Assembly (NCBI RefSeq): GCF_002776525.5
Contig: NC_045443.1
Location: 59,740,129 to 59,804,128 of the forward strand
DNA length: 64,000 nt
Source: Piliocolobus tephrosceles
Lineage: Eukaryota; Chordata; Mammalia; Primates; Cercopithecidae
Direction of reading: 5' to 3'
Shown piece after piece: positions 1 to 11,792 of the stretch (within the stretch, counting starts at the first letter, position 1; every line of letters starts with the position of its first letter). The notes under the pieces were generated by a model. The model did no database searches, was not told the DNA's origin, and saw only the letters and a program-made list of their open reading frames with translations. The position numbers and the translations under genes are program-made.

Positions 1-1378
1 AAACTTTTGGAAGGATAAATAGGAGAAAATCTTTGTGATGTTGGGGTAGGCAAAGATTTATTAGGGCACAAAATCTAAAATCCTTGAGAAAGCCACAGAA
101 TGTGGGAAAATACAAATATCTGACAAAGGACTTGTATCTAGACTATATAAAGAACTCTTAAAATTCATTCATAACACAGACGACCCACACATTAAGTGTG
201 GACAAATGGTTTCAACAGACACTTCATTAAAATAAAATATTCAAATGGGTGACAAACACATGAAAAGAAGTTTAGTGTTATTATTAAGGACACACAAATT
301 AAAACCATGAGGAAATAGTATGCGTCCATTAGAATAGTTACAATGAAAAAAGACCACATCAAGTATTATGGAGAATGTAGGATAGTTCTAAATTCATGTA
401 TGCTGCTGGCAGAAATGTAAAATTGTAAAACCACTATGGGAAAGTAGCGGTTTCTTTTTCTTTCTTTCTTTCTTTCTTTTTTTTTTTGAGATAGAGTCTT
501 GCTTTGTTGCCCAGGCTGGAGTGCAGTGGTGTGCTTTTGGCTAACTGCAACCTTCCACCTCCCAGGCTCAAGGGATTCTCATGCCTCAGGCTCCCAGGTA
601 GCTGGGATTACAGGTGTGCACCACCACACCCAACTAATTTTTGTATTTTCGGTAGAGACAGGGTTTCACCATGTTGGCCCGGCTGGTCATCAAATCCTGG
701 CCTCAAGTGAACTGCCCACCTCAGCCTCCCAAAGTGCTGGGATTATAGGTGTGAGCCACCGTGCGCAGCCAACTGTCGGTTTCTTAAAAAGTTAAACCTA
801 TTCTTACCAGATGACCCATCCATTTCACTTCTAGATATTTACCCAAGATAAATGAAAACATATGTCCTCACAGTGACTTACATATATGAATGTTCATAGC
901 AGCTTTTTTTTTTTTTTTTTTTTTTTACAATGGTCAGAACCTGGAAGCTGCCCAAATGTTCACCAGCAGGTAAATAGATAAGCAAAATACAGTGTACTCA
1001 TACCATGGAATACTATTTGGTAATAAAAGGTACAAACTACTGATACACAGAACAAAGTGGATGAATTTCACAAATATTATTCTAAGTGGATGAAGCCAGG
1101 TCCAAATGAGCACATACGGAATTAATCTGTTCATATAAAAATCATAGAAAATGCCCACTGATCTGCAGTGAATAAAGCACATGGGTTCTTGCCTGGGGCC
1201 AAGGGTAGGAGAAGAGATGGGTGGCAAAGGAGCCCAGGAGAACTTTTGGGGTGATGGAAATATTCCGTTTCTCAATTGTGGCCATAGTTTCATGGGCCCA
1301 CATATTTGTCAGAACTCATCAAATTATATAATTTTAAGGGATTCTATAATTTATTGTATATAAATTACACCTCAGTAG
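1..1378 (+). mobile_element. Old L1 3' end (L1M type), split by an Alu
   Basis: End of ORF2 and 3' UTR of an ancient L1 (aggagaaaatctttgtgatg; ttcatagcagc; tgaagccaggt; gggtgatggaaatattc). It is interrupted by the Alu at 476-770 and by an A/T homopolymer at 905-926. No coding capacity. Confidence 0.75.
476..770 (-). mobile_element. Alu
   Basis: Complement of a full Alu after a (TTTC)n-rich tail at 452-486; cggtttctt occurs on both sides as likely TSD. Splits the surrounding L1. Confidence 0.9.
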
Positions 1379-1813
1379 ACTTGAGGTTTAAAAGAAAAAT
1401 ATGACTCCTTTTAGAAGTTTCATAATTTTATTTATTTATATGCTTAGGTATAGCTTCTCCAGATGTTTAAGTGATACAACAAACTTTGAGTTCTTGTTAT
1501 TTGCAAAGCAAGTCATTCTGGGGAAATAAAAGCATAACACATTATTATATAGATGTTAAAAGAACCAAATTTTAAAAGGTATGTTTCACATTACCATAGC
1601 TAATCTTCTGTGGTTGTATATTTACTGAGAACTTGAATTACATCAAAATCTGAGGATTTTTATATTTTATTGTATAAAATGGTGGGACTTTTCATATTGG
1701 TGATTGAAACAACCAAACATAAAGTATTCAATTTGTGGTTACACCTGATAAAATAAAGATAATGGCCTTGCTCTTCAATCTTGTTTCACACTAAATGAAA
1801 ATTGTGTTTTCAG
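1379..1813. other. Intron sequence, no assigned element
   Basis: AT-rich; I see no repeat or gene besides the exon 1 branch/acceptor region. Confidence 0.6.
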
Positions 1814-1943
1814 GCAATTGTTCTTTGTTTTCGACTACACTTCACGAAAGATAATATTACAAATAATACAGCTGCTGCTACAGTGCGACAAGTTGTTACT
1901 GTTGTTTTTGAGAGGATGGTTGCTGAAGATGAACGACACAGAG
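1814..1943 (+). CDS. MON2: MON2 coding exon 1 of window (end of DCB domain)
   Basis: Acceptor tttcag at 1808-1813, donor gtgaag from 1944. It is 130 nt, begins in phase 0 with AIVLCFRLHF and ends VAEDERHR plus one base (G) that joins 'at' of the next exon to make Asp. It encodes helical repeat sequence near the end of the dimerisation/cyclophilin-binding (DCB) region. An open frame from 1802 to 2026 runs through both splice sites; the flanking codons are intronic. Confidence 0.93.
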
Positions 1944-2079
1944 GTGAAGTACTAGAAGTTGTTTTACTTTGTGGGTGGTTCTTGGATGATTTCAGTTTTA
2001 TTAACTTTCAGCCTTTGCTGAAATGATCAACATTATTATGTCTATAATGGAAACTTAAAAAATAAATTCCTCACAATTT

Positions 2080-2555
2080 TTTTTTTATAGTTTAATGTAT
2101 TTTAATAGCAAACTTACAGGAACAGCACAGAAGACAGACAACATTAAAAACATGTACTTGCATGTAGGACAACTCAGTTAGAAAAGTATAGTGAATGGAT
2201 GGAATCTACTGTATGATAAAAATGCTACAAACACCATTTAGTTGCCGTCAATAAGAAATTTACTTGTTTTAAAAAAATCCAAATGCTGGCATTGTCCAGA
2301 AAAATTTAACAGGTGTATTTATAATTACTATAAAGTTGAACCGCTGAAACTTGTTCACTGAAACATTTTAACTTGCATTAATGCTTTACACCTCTGCATT
2401 TATATTAAAAATTCACACACAAACGAAAATGGAAAAACTGCCAATACCTGATTTCTGTCCCCTATTTTTCCACTCGCAATCATATACTTAGGTACCTTTT
2501 GACCCCATGGAAAAAAATATCTAACGTTCAGAACTACCAATAACAGGAAGAAGAG

Positions 2556-2588
<33 letters not shown>

Positions 2589-3143
2589 AGAATGAAATGT
2601 TTCCCATCATAGTGGATTCTTAAGCACGTTCTCCACATATGCAGCGTGCTAGCTGGATGTCTTTTGGCATAATTGTTACACGTTTGGCATGGATAGCACA
2701 CAGGTTGGTGTCTTCAAAAAGGCCAACCAGATAGGCCTCACTTGCCTCCTGCAAAGCACCGATAGCTGCGCTCTGGAAGCGCATATCTGTTTTAAAGTCC
2801 TGAGCAATTTCTCGCACCAGACGCTGGAAGGGAAGTCTGCGAATCAGAAGTTCAGTGGACTTCTGATAACGTCTCATTTCACGGAGTGCCACAGTACCAG
2901 GCCTGTAGCGATGAGGTTTCTTCACCCCTCCAGTAGAGGGCGCACTCTTGCGAGCGGCTTTTGTAGCCAGTTGCTTCCTGGGTGCTTTACCACCGGTCGA
3001 TTTGCGGGCAGTCTGCTTTGTACGAGCCATGGTACAGAGACCTCCTTACTTACCCCCCTTCTCCTTCCGCTGGAGCTCGGGGAGCGAAAGGTGGCGCTGG
3101 CGTTAGAGAGCGACGGCGGCGCGGCGGCGGCTGCGAACACAAT
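2080..3143 (-). pseudogene. Processed retrocopy of H3-3A (histone H3.3 mRNA)
   Basis: An intronless copy of a whole H3.3 mRNA on the minus strand: GC-rich 5' UTR (about 3031-3140), ORF (2620-3030), long 3' UTR with the internal A tract just after the stop (seen as T's at 2560-2587), an ATTAAA signal (2091-2096 on the complement) and a terminal A tail (T's ending at 2086). It is bounded by a 17-bp target-site duplication with one mismatch (2063-2079 taaattcctcacaattt; 3144-3160 taaattcctcataattt), the mark of L1-driven insertion. The UTRs match my recollection of H3-3A rather than H3-3B. Inserted 136 bp after MON2 exon 1, antisense to the host gene. Confidence 0.93.
2620..3030 (-). CDS. Intact histone H3.3-like ORF inside the retrocopy
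   Basis: 136 codons including Met, the exact H3.3 length, with no frameshift or stop. H3.3-specific residues are present: S31 and A87-A88-I89-G90. K4, K9, K27 and K36 are intact. Compared with H3.3 I see five changes: I51M, K64R, L82M, R129C and R131C. The two Arg-to-Cys changes are CpG decay (CGC to TGC, CGT to TGT) in the C-terminal tail next to the H3-H3' interface. Most of the few differences from the remembered parent CDS are non-synonymous, which fits a young neutral copy rather than a constrained gene. No promoter is visible apart from what the copied 5' UTR brought. It is listed as CDS only because the frame is open; expression is unknown. Confidence 0.6.
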   Translation of the reverse strand: MARTKQTARKSTGGKAPRKQLATKAARKSAPSTGGVKKPHRYRPGTVALREMRRYQKSTELLIRRLPFQRLVREIAQDFKTDMRFQSAAIGALQEASEAYLVGLFEDTNLCAIHAKRVTIMPKDIQLARCICGERA

Positions 3144-3160
3144 TAAATTCCTCATAATTT

Positions 3161-4761
3161 GATCACCCTAAGGAATAGGCTCTTTGTTTTCCTTGTTTAT
3201 TTCTAGTATATGCATAATTTTGTATTAAATATGATAATTTCACATTTTAAACCAAGTATTGCATTATATGTATGTTTTAACCAAACATTGCATTCTAGGA
3301 ATTTTTTATGTTATTGCTTCATCCTTATAATTTAAATTTTAATTATTGCATTATATTTTGTGGCCATTCTGTAATTTAACTGAACTACTCTCCTGTTGGA
3401 CACTTGCATTCTGTTCAGTATTTTATAACTGTTTTGGGTGGTTTCCTACATATCTTTTTAACTTATTTCTTCAGGATAAATTTCCAAGAGTGGGCTTCCC
3501 TCATAAATATTTGTCTGTATCTGCTAACATGTGTTAAGAACATTTAAATAATATAAAAATTAATTTTTGGCCGGGTGCAGTGGCTCATGCCTGTAATCCT
3601 AGCATTTTGGGAGGCAGAGGTGGGTGGATTGCCTGAGCTCAGGAGTTTGAGACCAGCCTGGGCAACACGGTAAAACTTCGTCTATACTAAAATACAAAAA
3701 ATCAGCTGGGTGTGGTGGAGTGCACCTGTAATCCCAGCTACTCCAGAGGCTGAGGCAGGAGACTCACTTGAACCTGGGAGGCAGGGTTGCAGTGAGCTGT
3801 GATTGCACCACTGCACTCCAGCCTGGACAACAGAGCAAGACTCCATCTCAAAAATAATAATAATAATTTTTAAATATTTTTTATCAAATACCTTTATAAG
3901 AATATTTCCACTTTGGTATATTGTTTTTTCTTTATTTTTTCTTGGGGAAAAATGCAGGTGGAATTCTAGTAGTTTGAAATATTAAGGAATTATAATGTGT
4001 CCCATTTGGTTAAAGTATTCAAAATCATATTGTAATAACACAGGGCAGTTCCCCAGTTTGAATGTTTTATACATTCATAACCTCAATAAAATTCCCGCAT
4101 TGGTAGTTTTAGTTGTGTGTCTCTAAGGTTAATCTGCCATTTAATACTTTATAGTAAGGTAGAAATACTTAGAACTTTTTTCTTTTCAGGTAGTCGTTAA
4201 GTCAATATTTATTCAAAACAGGCTGTCATAACTTACAGAGAATGATATTTTTTACTAGTAGTTAATTAAAGAAATACTGAGTTGGGAAACACCATCCTAG
4301 CTGATTCTTAGCTGGTGAGTATCTGTAACTGACATAGTAATAGCAGCAGATCAAGCAGTAATTCTCTTGAAGATAGTGAAATGGTAGAGGAGTTAACCAT
4401 ATGGTAAACATTTGTATGTCTGTTTGATATTTAAAAACACGCTTAAAGATCACGTGAATGTTAAGTCCATGAAATAAAGGGGCTGAAGAATGAGAAACCA
4501 AATGTATGGACAAAGATACCCAGCTTATTAGAATGAATGTAAGGTAACAAAGAGTGATTTTTATGATATTTGGTATAAAAATAGATTCCTTTTTTTTTTG
4601 TTTTGGAGGCATATGTTAAAAATTGGAAATTTTAATTCTGAAATTATAATTACAATTTATAATTATATAAACATTTATTTTAGACATTATCTTTTAATCA
4701 GAATATATAATTTATTAAAGGCTATTGTGAACTGCTAAAACCCATCCTGTTTTGATTGCAG
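3161..4761. other. Intron before exon 2
   Basis: Apart from the Alu at 3569-3867, AT-rich sequence. 3340-3535 vaguely resembles a very old LINE (ttaacttatttcttcaggataaatttcc). Nothing coding. Confidence 0.5.
3569..3867 (+). mobile_element. Alu (AluS-like)
   Basis: Begins ggccgggtgcagtgg and ends with an (AATA)n tail; lies between the H3.3 retrocopy and exon 2. Confidence 0.92.
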
Positions 4762-4859
4762 ATATTATAGAACAACCAATACTGGTGCAAGGAAATAGTA
4801 ACAGAAGATCTGTCAGTACCCTCAAACCTTGTGCTAAAGATGCATATATGCTTTTCCAG
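4762..4859 (+). CDS. MON2: MON2 coding exon 2 (DCB-HUS linker)
   Basis: Acceptor ttgcag before 4762, donor gtattt from 4860; 98 nt. It reads (D)IIEQP...RRSVSTLKPCAKDAYMLFQ. The DAYMLFQ end followed by DLCQLV of the next exon is the start of the HUS region, parallel to the 'lvFraLCkL' segment of BIG-type Arf-GEFs. The 2.8-kb intron before it holds the H3.3 retrocopy and one Alu. Confidence 0.92.
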
Positions 4860-5611
4860 GTATTTTAGTTGATAAAAATAATTTTTATTCTAAAATACAG
4901 TTTTGTGTGAATTTTTTAGCTGGGGATTTTATGTCTAAGTTTTTTAATGTGAATTTTTTTGAAAATATGTCACAGGTAGTATTAAAATAGTTCTAAAGAA
5001 CAACTTCTATATTTACTTTATAGCTAATTAACATGATAAAACATTATGACTCACTTTAAGAAAATAAAATGAAATAAATGCAGAACTAGAAAACAGGTAT
5101 ATCAGAAACAACTAGTCATGCAAAAAAAGTTTCTTTAAACAAGGAAAATTTAAGTAATAAATTTGGTCTGTGTAATATAATTTGATACATAGATACCTGA
5201 TTTTTACATCACTTGTCATGAATAAATAATTTTAGGTAAAACAAGATTAATCTGTACTGAAAATATTATTACTTCGGATTAAAAGCTTATTTTTTCATTT
5301 AAAGTATGTTAGATTAATCATTTATCTGTCTACTATCTCTGTATTGTCAGTACAGAGTACTGTACAATTGTACAAATTGTACAGCTGAACAAATAGTACA
5401 GAGTAGTTATATGATTCTTTAAAAGTTTGCTTATATAATCTATCAGTTACACAATTTGTCAAAATTGGAATTACCGGCGCTTAGTTTCTAAGGAGCAAAA
5501 ACATGTATTATATAAGAAGATAGATTTTTCTTTTTTTAAGATTTATGAACTGTGAATTTTGAAAAGCACATTTAATTCTAGCACGTGAAATTGTTGGATT
5601 TATTTTCCCAG

Positions 5612-5737
5612 GACCTTTGTCAGTTGGTTAATGCTGATGCTCCTTATTGGCTAGTGGGCATGACAGAAATGACTCGGACGTTTGGCCTCGAATTACTTGA
5701 GTCAGTCCTCAATGATTTTCCACAGGTCTTTTTACAA
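5612..5737 (+). CDS. MON2: MON2 coding exon 3 (HUS domain start)
   Basis: Acceptor ttcccag, donor gtaagc; exactly 42 codons in phase 0, from [13 protein letters not shown] to NDFPQVFLQ. Helical HUS-domain sequence. The preceding intron is only 752 bp and free of recognisable repeats. Confidence 0.94.
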
Positions 5738-5842
5738 GTAAGCCATTTATAGTATTTTGTGACAAAGTTAATCTTAATTGTTTTACAGATATTTTTAAAG
5801 AAAGCAACGTGTATTTTTTTTCCACATTAAAAGTTGCAAAGA

Positions 5843-6470
5843 GGCCAGACTTGGTGACTCATGTCTGTAATCCCAACACTTTGGGAGGCTGAAGTGGGAG
5901 GATTGCTTGAGCCCGGGAGTTTGAGACTAGCCTAGGCAACATAGTGAGACACCATCAATATAGAAAAGAAAATGAAAAGGCTGGGCGCGGTGGCTCACGC
6001 CTATAATCCCAGCACTTTGGGAGGCCGAGGCAGGTGGGTCATAAGGTCAGGAGTTTGAGACCAGCCTGTCCAATATGATGAAACCCCGTCTCTACTAAAA
6101 ATACAAAAATTAACCGGGCGTGATGGCGGGTGCCTGTAGTCCCAGCTACTCAGGAGGCTGAGGCAGGAGAATCACTTGAACCTGGGAGGCGGAGGTTGCA
6201 GTGAGCTGAAGTCGCACCACTTCACTCCAGCCTGGGTGACAGCAAGACTCTGTCTCAAAAAAAATAAATAAAACAAAATATTTTTTAAAAAGCTAGGTGT
6301 GATGGTGCATGTCTGTAGTCCCTGCTATTCAGGAGACTGAGGCAGGAGAATCGCTTGTGCCCGGGAGGTCGAGTTTGCAGTGAGCCGTGTTCATGCCACT
6401 ACACTCCAGCCTGGGTGAGAGAGCCAGACCCCATTTCTAAAAAAAAAAAGAAAAGGAAGGAAAGAAAGAT
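5843..6470 (+). mobile_element. Old Alu split by a younger Alu
   Basis: Left arm at 5843-5978 (ggccagacttggtgactc) and right arm at 6289-6452 (gctaggtgtgatggtgcatg ... ctgggtgagagagcc) belong to one diverged Alu. It is separated by the insertion at 5979-6288 and ends with an (A/G)-rich tail to 6470. Confidence 0.85.
5979..6288 (+). mobile_element. Alu nested in an older Alu
   Basis: Begins ggctgggcgcggtggctcac and ends in aaataaataaaac; less diverged than the Alu that it interrupts. Confidence 0.9.
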
Positions 6471-7108
6471 GTGGAGAATTATAGTCTCAAACTTTAGACA
6501 TATGACAGTTTAGTGTTACATTACTTTTTTTTTTTTTTTTGGTCCCTTAGCATTTTGGAATTTTAATAATAGAAAGAATCTCTAGAGACAATCTGTTAAT
6601 AGTCAGGTATTTCCCAGTGTATGAGTCTATGAAGGAAATGTGGTATGTGAGTTACTTGTGTAATATTTAAAAGCCTAAAGAAATTATTGATTGTTACTTG
6701 CTTATGTATCTAGCTATGTGTTTTCACATAACTTAAATGGAAAACAACCAAAGTCCAAAATGAAGTCAGTTACTTACACAGGGTCACTTAGTTATTAGCA
6801 GGTCTTGAACGGTAATTTAGGTTTCTTAACTACTCATCTAGCTCCTTCCCTTACCATGCTTCCTCCCTAAGTAATCCATTTTATCCCTTGCTCTTACCTA
6901 CAAAATGAGTGAATTAAGTGGTACAGTAGTATAAGATCTTTTAGGCCAGGATTTGGAGCTGAAATTATTTTTATATGGCTCATAATTTTTAGTATACATT
7001 AGGCAGTTGTTAAATGCTCTTGGTGAACAGTATATACTCATGATTCCCTTTCTTGTAGTGTAATAAGATAAGCAGTATTTAGATATAACTTGTCCAACAC
7101 TCTTGGAT
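6471..7108. other. Intron sequence, no assigned element
   Basis: Unique-looking intron with a T18 run near 6523; nothing recognised. Confidence 0.55.
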
Positions 7109-7335
7109 AAACAATAGTCATAGCAGCTATCATTTCTTGACTGCCTTCTATGTGCTATGTGCCAGATTCCTTACATATTATATTCTCTTTTATCTTCCCA
7201 AATGCCTAAGATATACCAATTATCACTGTTTTACACATGAGGAAACTACAACATCCAGAGGGTTAAATAATTTGTCCACAGTTTCATGGTTTATAAGTGA
7301 TGGAGTTGGGATTTGAACTCATGTTGATCCAAATT
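7109..7335 (+). mobile_element. MIR
   Basis: Core motifs of MIR: tatgtgccagattcc, cattatc-type block ttttacacatgagg, aaactacaacatccagagg, gttgggatttgaactc. Confidence 0.7.
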
Positions 7336-7339
7336 AGTT

Positions 7340-8190
7340 TCTCTCCGTATCCCCTCTTTTTTATTTACATATCACATCCCAACCATCACCTTCAAAACAT
7401 ATTCAGGATCCAATCACTTCTTACCACTTTTACAATGATTCTAGTCTAAGCTACCATCACCTCTTACTTGAATTGTTGTGTTGGCTTCCTAACTGGTCTG
7501 CTTGCATATATATTAATACTTGTACCACTTATTATAGTTGTTTGTGACACCACATCCAAAATGGTCTTTTAAAATAAGTCAAATCTTTTCAGTCTCTTGT
7601 AAATTGCTTCAGTTGATATCCTCCTTATCAGACTAAAAGATGAAGTGTCCTTCTGCTCTGTGGAATTTGTCATGATTTAGTCCCCGATATTCCTTGATCT
7701 TGTTTCTTTCCTCTCTTTGCCCTCACCCTTTGGCCACACTGTCCTTCTTGTTGTTTCTGAAGTGCCTTAAGCAGACTCCCGCCCCAGGGCCTTTGTACTT
7801 ACTATTCCCTGGGCGTGGAATCCTTTTTTCCTCATATGGCTTGCTGTCTTACTTTTTTGAGGGCTTTGTTCAATGGTCAACTTATCAGATACATCTTCCC
7901 CAACCACATTGTGTAAAATGGCAACCTTTTTTCCTACCAGCACCATTATCTTTCTTATCCCTCTTTATTTTTCTTTGTAGTACTTATCACCTCCTGCCAC
8001 ACACACACACACACTCACACATATATATGTATTATATATTATTACATATTGTGTATTATTTTATTTTCTCTCTTTCCCTACAAGAAGATAAACTCTGTGA
8101 GGCAGGGACTTAGTACTGTTGTATAGGTGTCTTTAGTAATAGTGCCTGGCATATGGCAGGTGTTTGATAAATATTTGAATGAATGAATTG
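7340..8190 (+). mobile_element. L2 3' end
   Basis: Diverged L2 with the recognisable order: cctaactggtctgcttgc, cagggcctttgtactta-ctattccctggg, agataaactctgtgaggcagg, tagtgcctggcatatggcagg and the terminal tgaatgaatgaa. An open frame at 7694-8113 is L2-derived. A (CA)n/(TA)n microsatellite sits at 7999-8045. Confidence 0.75.
7999..8030. repeat. (CA)n/(TA)n microsatellite
   Basis: Short dinucleotide run inside the L2 remnant; candidate for length polymorphism. Confidence 0.85.
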
Positions 8191-8278
8191 GTTAATGAAT
8201 CTGAATTTAAAATTTTTATGTTTGGGTTATGTTTTCTGACTTTGTAGGAAAATATTTGAAACTGTTTTTATAGATTTT

Positions 8279-8582
8279 TTTTTCTTTTTTGTTTTTTTTG
8301 AGACAGAGTCTTGCTCTTTTGCCCAGGCTGGAGTGCAGTGGTGCGATCTCAGCTCACTGCAAGCTCCACCTCCCATGTTCACGCCATTCTCCTGCCTCAG
8401 CCTCCCGAGTAGCTGGGACTACAGGCACCCGCCACCATGCCCGGCTAATTTTTTTGTATTTTTTTAAAGTAGAGACAGGGTTTCATGTGTTGGCCAGGAT
8501 GGTCTCGATCTCCTGACTTTGTGATCCACCTGCCTTGGCCTCCCAAAGTGCTGGGATTACAGGCATGAGCCAGCGTGCCCAG
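8279..8582 (-). mobile_element. Alu (AluY-like)
   Basis: Complement of an Alu starting after a T run, with aagctccacctccc as in AluY; ends cagcgtgcccag. Confidence 0.9.
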
Positions 8583-8749
8583 TATGTTTTTACAGATTTA
8601 TTATACGTACAAAATTTACTTTATTCTTCCATGCTTCAGCATGGAAGAAGAATTCTTCTGTGTAAGATCCTAGAACTTCATCCTGTACAATTTTCTTCCA
8701 GAGATAAATATTTGTTTCTCTTTTAACTCATCATTCACATATGCAATCA

Positions 8750-10100
8750 AAATTTACCAGTCACTTATGTTTTATGCCAAGTATACAGAAGTTAAATAAG
8801 ACTGATAAAGTCTTTTCCCTGTGGCACTTACAATTCTAATGGGGAGACAGATTTTAACTGAGTTGATAAGATGTGATGAGTGCTGTGAAGGAGAAGTATT
8901 AAAAGTGTTAGGAAATGAATAACAGTGGACCAAACCTAGTGGAGACTTGGTGATAAATCAAGGATATGATACTTAAGCTTGTAAATGAAGGATTAAGAGT
9001 AGCTAGGAGACATGGAGAGAATAGGAAAAGAATACTCCACACAGAAGGTCAAAGAGCAGTGACCCTGAGAAAGGATGTCTTCTTTTCTAGAAAAATAGGC
9101 TTTAAGGGCATTGAAGCTTTGCCTTTTGCCTCAATGAAGTATTGTAGTTGGAAGATGAAAAAGGCAGTCTCAAAGATTACTTCTAGCTTTCTGGCTTGAA
9201 CAGTGAACCATTTGCTAAGATGGAGTACTTCATGGGCAGAATTTTTATCACAAAGACACATTATTCATATATATACTAATTTTGAGGTATCTGTGAGACA
9301 TGCAAAATGTTAATTGGACTTATGCATTTCAAGGTTTGGGGCTGAAAGTATAAATTTAAATGTTCCTGGCATATAGTTGATAATTGGAGATATGGGAGTG
9401 AATGAGATTGTGGTGAGAACCTAGAGTACAAAGCAAGGGCATGGTACTCTGGACTTCTGAGGAACCTCAACATTAAACAGTTGAGAATGAGCATATACAA
9501 GAGACTGAGAACACAAGGCCAGAAGGCAGGAACAAATCTAAGAGAATGTGACGTAATAAAAGGCAAAAGCGAAGAAAGTTTCAAGATGAAGCAAGTAATC
9601 AGTTATATCAGGTGGTTCACAGAGATCTGGTAGGTGCAGTGGCTCACACCTGTAATCTTAGCATTTTGAGGGACTGAGGTGGCCAGATAGCCTGAGCTCA
9701 GGAGTTCAAGACCAGCCTGGGCAACATAGTGAGACCTTGTCTCTATGAAAAATTTTTAGAAAATCAGCTGGGCCTGGTGACACTTACCTGTAGTGTCAGC
9801 TACTTGGGAGGCTGAGGGGTGGGAAGACCCCAGGAGGTCAAGGCTGCAGTGAGCCATGATCGTACCACTGCACTCCAGCCTGGGTGACAGAGCAAGACCC
9901 TGTTTCAAAAACAAAACAAAACAAAACAAAAACCAAGAGATCTGATAAGATGAAGAGTGGAAAGACTGGAAAGTGTTTGCTTTGGCCACAGAGATCATGA
10001 TGAGGATAATGAGAAGTGGAGAAGTAGAATTGGGATAGTTGGTGATAGTGCTGGAGGAAACCCAACTGTAGTGAGTTGAATAGTGAGAGGGAAACAGTGA
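8750..10100 (-). mobile_element. L2-like remnant, antisense, split by an Alu
   Basis: Diverged antisense copy of the same family as 7340-8190 (ggcacttacaattctaatggggagacag; gatgagtgctgtgaagg; later tatgatgaggataatgagaagtgg). The middle part (9000-9550) is only weakly recognisable. Broken by the Alu at 9630-9935. Open frames here are chance. Confidence 0.5.
9630..9935 (+). mobile_element. Alu (AluJ/S-like) with exact TSD
   Basis: Target-site duplication agagatctg at 9621-9629 and 9936-9944; (AAAAC)n tail. Confidence 0.92.
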
Positions 10101-10473
10101 ATTGATAAAACTATTAAGAATTGCTTAAGATTTGCCGGTATGCTTATATATTAACCAATATACAAAATAATTATTTTTGTAAAATATGAAAGTGGACTTT
10201 ACTTTTCATTTTGGCAGTCAAAGAAACTAACTATAGATGTGAGAGTATAATTTCAAGTCATTTATCTCTTAAGATCTCATTTTGGGGGAAAGAATGAAAA
10301 AGTATATTAAAATATTTATAAAAGTCTAGAAGAGTTTACATGTAGAAGTTAACAATGACTAGTCCACTTATCTCCAGGAGGTGAGATTAGGCAAGACTTA
10401 CTTTTATGTTTTTATTTATCTGTGTTTTCAGTTTTTCTTTCTTGAGAATCTGATTTTTTGAAAGATACATTTA

Positions 10474-10763
10474 GTCCGGGGGCAGTGGCTCACGCCTGTA
10501 ATCCCAGCACTTTGGGAGGCTAAGGTGGGCAGATCACCTGAGGTCAGGAGAGCCTGGCCAACATGGTGAAACCCCGTCACTATTAAAAATACAAAAATTA
10601 GCCAGGTGTGGTGGCACATACCTGTAATCTCAGCTACTTGGGAGGTGGAGGCAGGAGAATTGCTTGAACCTGGGAGATGGAGGTTGCAGTGAACCACGAT
10701 CGTGCCATTGCACTCCAGCCTGGATGACAAAGTGAAACTCCATCTCAAAAAAAAAAAAAAAAG
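10474..10763 (+). mobile_element. Alu
   Basis: gtccgggggcagtggctcac start and A17 tail; gatacattta and ggtacattta flank it. Central segment lacks the usual ttgagacc stretch (small deletion near 10549). Confidence 0.9.
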
Positions 10764-11312
10764 GTACATTTAAAAAATTTTGTGATTCTGAGCAAACAAC
10801 CTGCTGTATGCCTTATTTCCCTTCTCTGTAAGATTAAAGGATTAGGTCAAGTGATTTTTGTGATCTTTTCTTTGTTTATAGCTTCAATGAAATTTGGATG
10901 ACAACAACAAAATAAAGTGTATTTGAGGCTAGTCATTAAATACAGACTAGGCCTTGTATTGTCAGTGAAATGGGATTACCTTGCTATTATAGGCAGGGAA
11001 TTAACAGGTGAAGGAGTGCTTTCTTTATAATATATTATGACTCTAAGTAAAATTTAAGAATTATTTGCAAGATTCCCTGACTTGTAAAATGATTATGCTT
11101 GTTTGCCATTGCATGTTTTATCAGCTCATCATGTTCTGTTCAAGCAGTCCAAGCAGAACAAAATTTTAAGTTAATTATTAAATCTCTGCATGAAAGGAAT
11201 TGTTCCTTGCAAAACGAAATCTGTGAATTATATAACATACTTTATTAGGAAATTTTCTCTCCTCAGCTACCTATTTTAAACTATTTATTTGCTTGAATTT
11301 GTATAGCTTGTT
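10764..11312. other. Intron sequence, no assigned element
   Basis: AT-rich, no repeat recognised. Confidence 0.55.
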
Positions 11313-11637
11313 TTCTTTTCTTTCTTTTTTTTCTTTTTTTTTTTTCTGTGTGAGATAGGGTCTTGCTCCATTGCCCAGATTGGAGTACAGTGGTGTGATC
11401 ATGGCTCACTGCAGTCTCAACCTCCCTGGGCTCAAGTGATCCTCCCACCTCAGCCACCCAAGTAGCTGGGACCGCAGGCGGTACCACTATATCCAGCTAA
11501 TTTTTGTTGTTGTTGTTGTTGAAATGGGGTCTCCCTGTGTTGCTCAGGCTGGTCTTGAACTCCTGAGTACCAGCAATCCTCCCACCTCAGCCTCCCAAAG
11601 TGCCAGGATTCCAGGCCTGAGCCACCATGCCTGGCTC
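11313..11637 (-). mobile_element. Alu (AluJ-like)
   Basis: Complement, with tgatcatggctcactgcag and gagataggg typical of old copies; (TTG)n interruption at 11507-11521. Confidence 0.88.
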
Positions 11638-11792
11638 TATTTTCTTTCTTCTGTTGTTTATGTTTTTAATTACCAGTGTCCAACTAAAATGAAAGTTTCT
11701 AGTAATCACCAATTACTTAATTCTAAAATCATTAAGTGTTCCTTTTAAACTTATATTCTTTCAAAAACCTGTTGTAATACTGATTATTATTA

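Noticed and set aside
499..795. Open frame of 98 codons and dozens of similar frames across the window
   Set aside because: These are translations of Alu sequence (motifs such as SPRLECSG, SASQSAGITG, SSWDYR); they move with the Alus and have no independent support.
1802..2026. 74-codon frame overlapping exon 1
   Set aside because: Start Met and the C-terminal 28 codons are intronic; the real coding part is 1814-1943.
2689..3162. 157-codon + strand frame opposite the H3.3 retrocopy
   Set aside because: It is the antisense shadow of the histone ORF and its GC-rich 5' UTR; the sense frame matches H3.3 over its full length.
7694..8113. 139-codon + strand frame
   Set aside because: It lies wholly within an L2 3' end and crosses the CA/TA microsatellite; chance frame.
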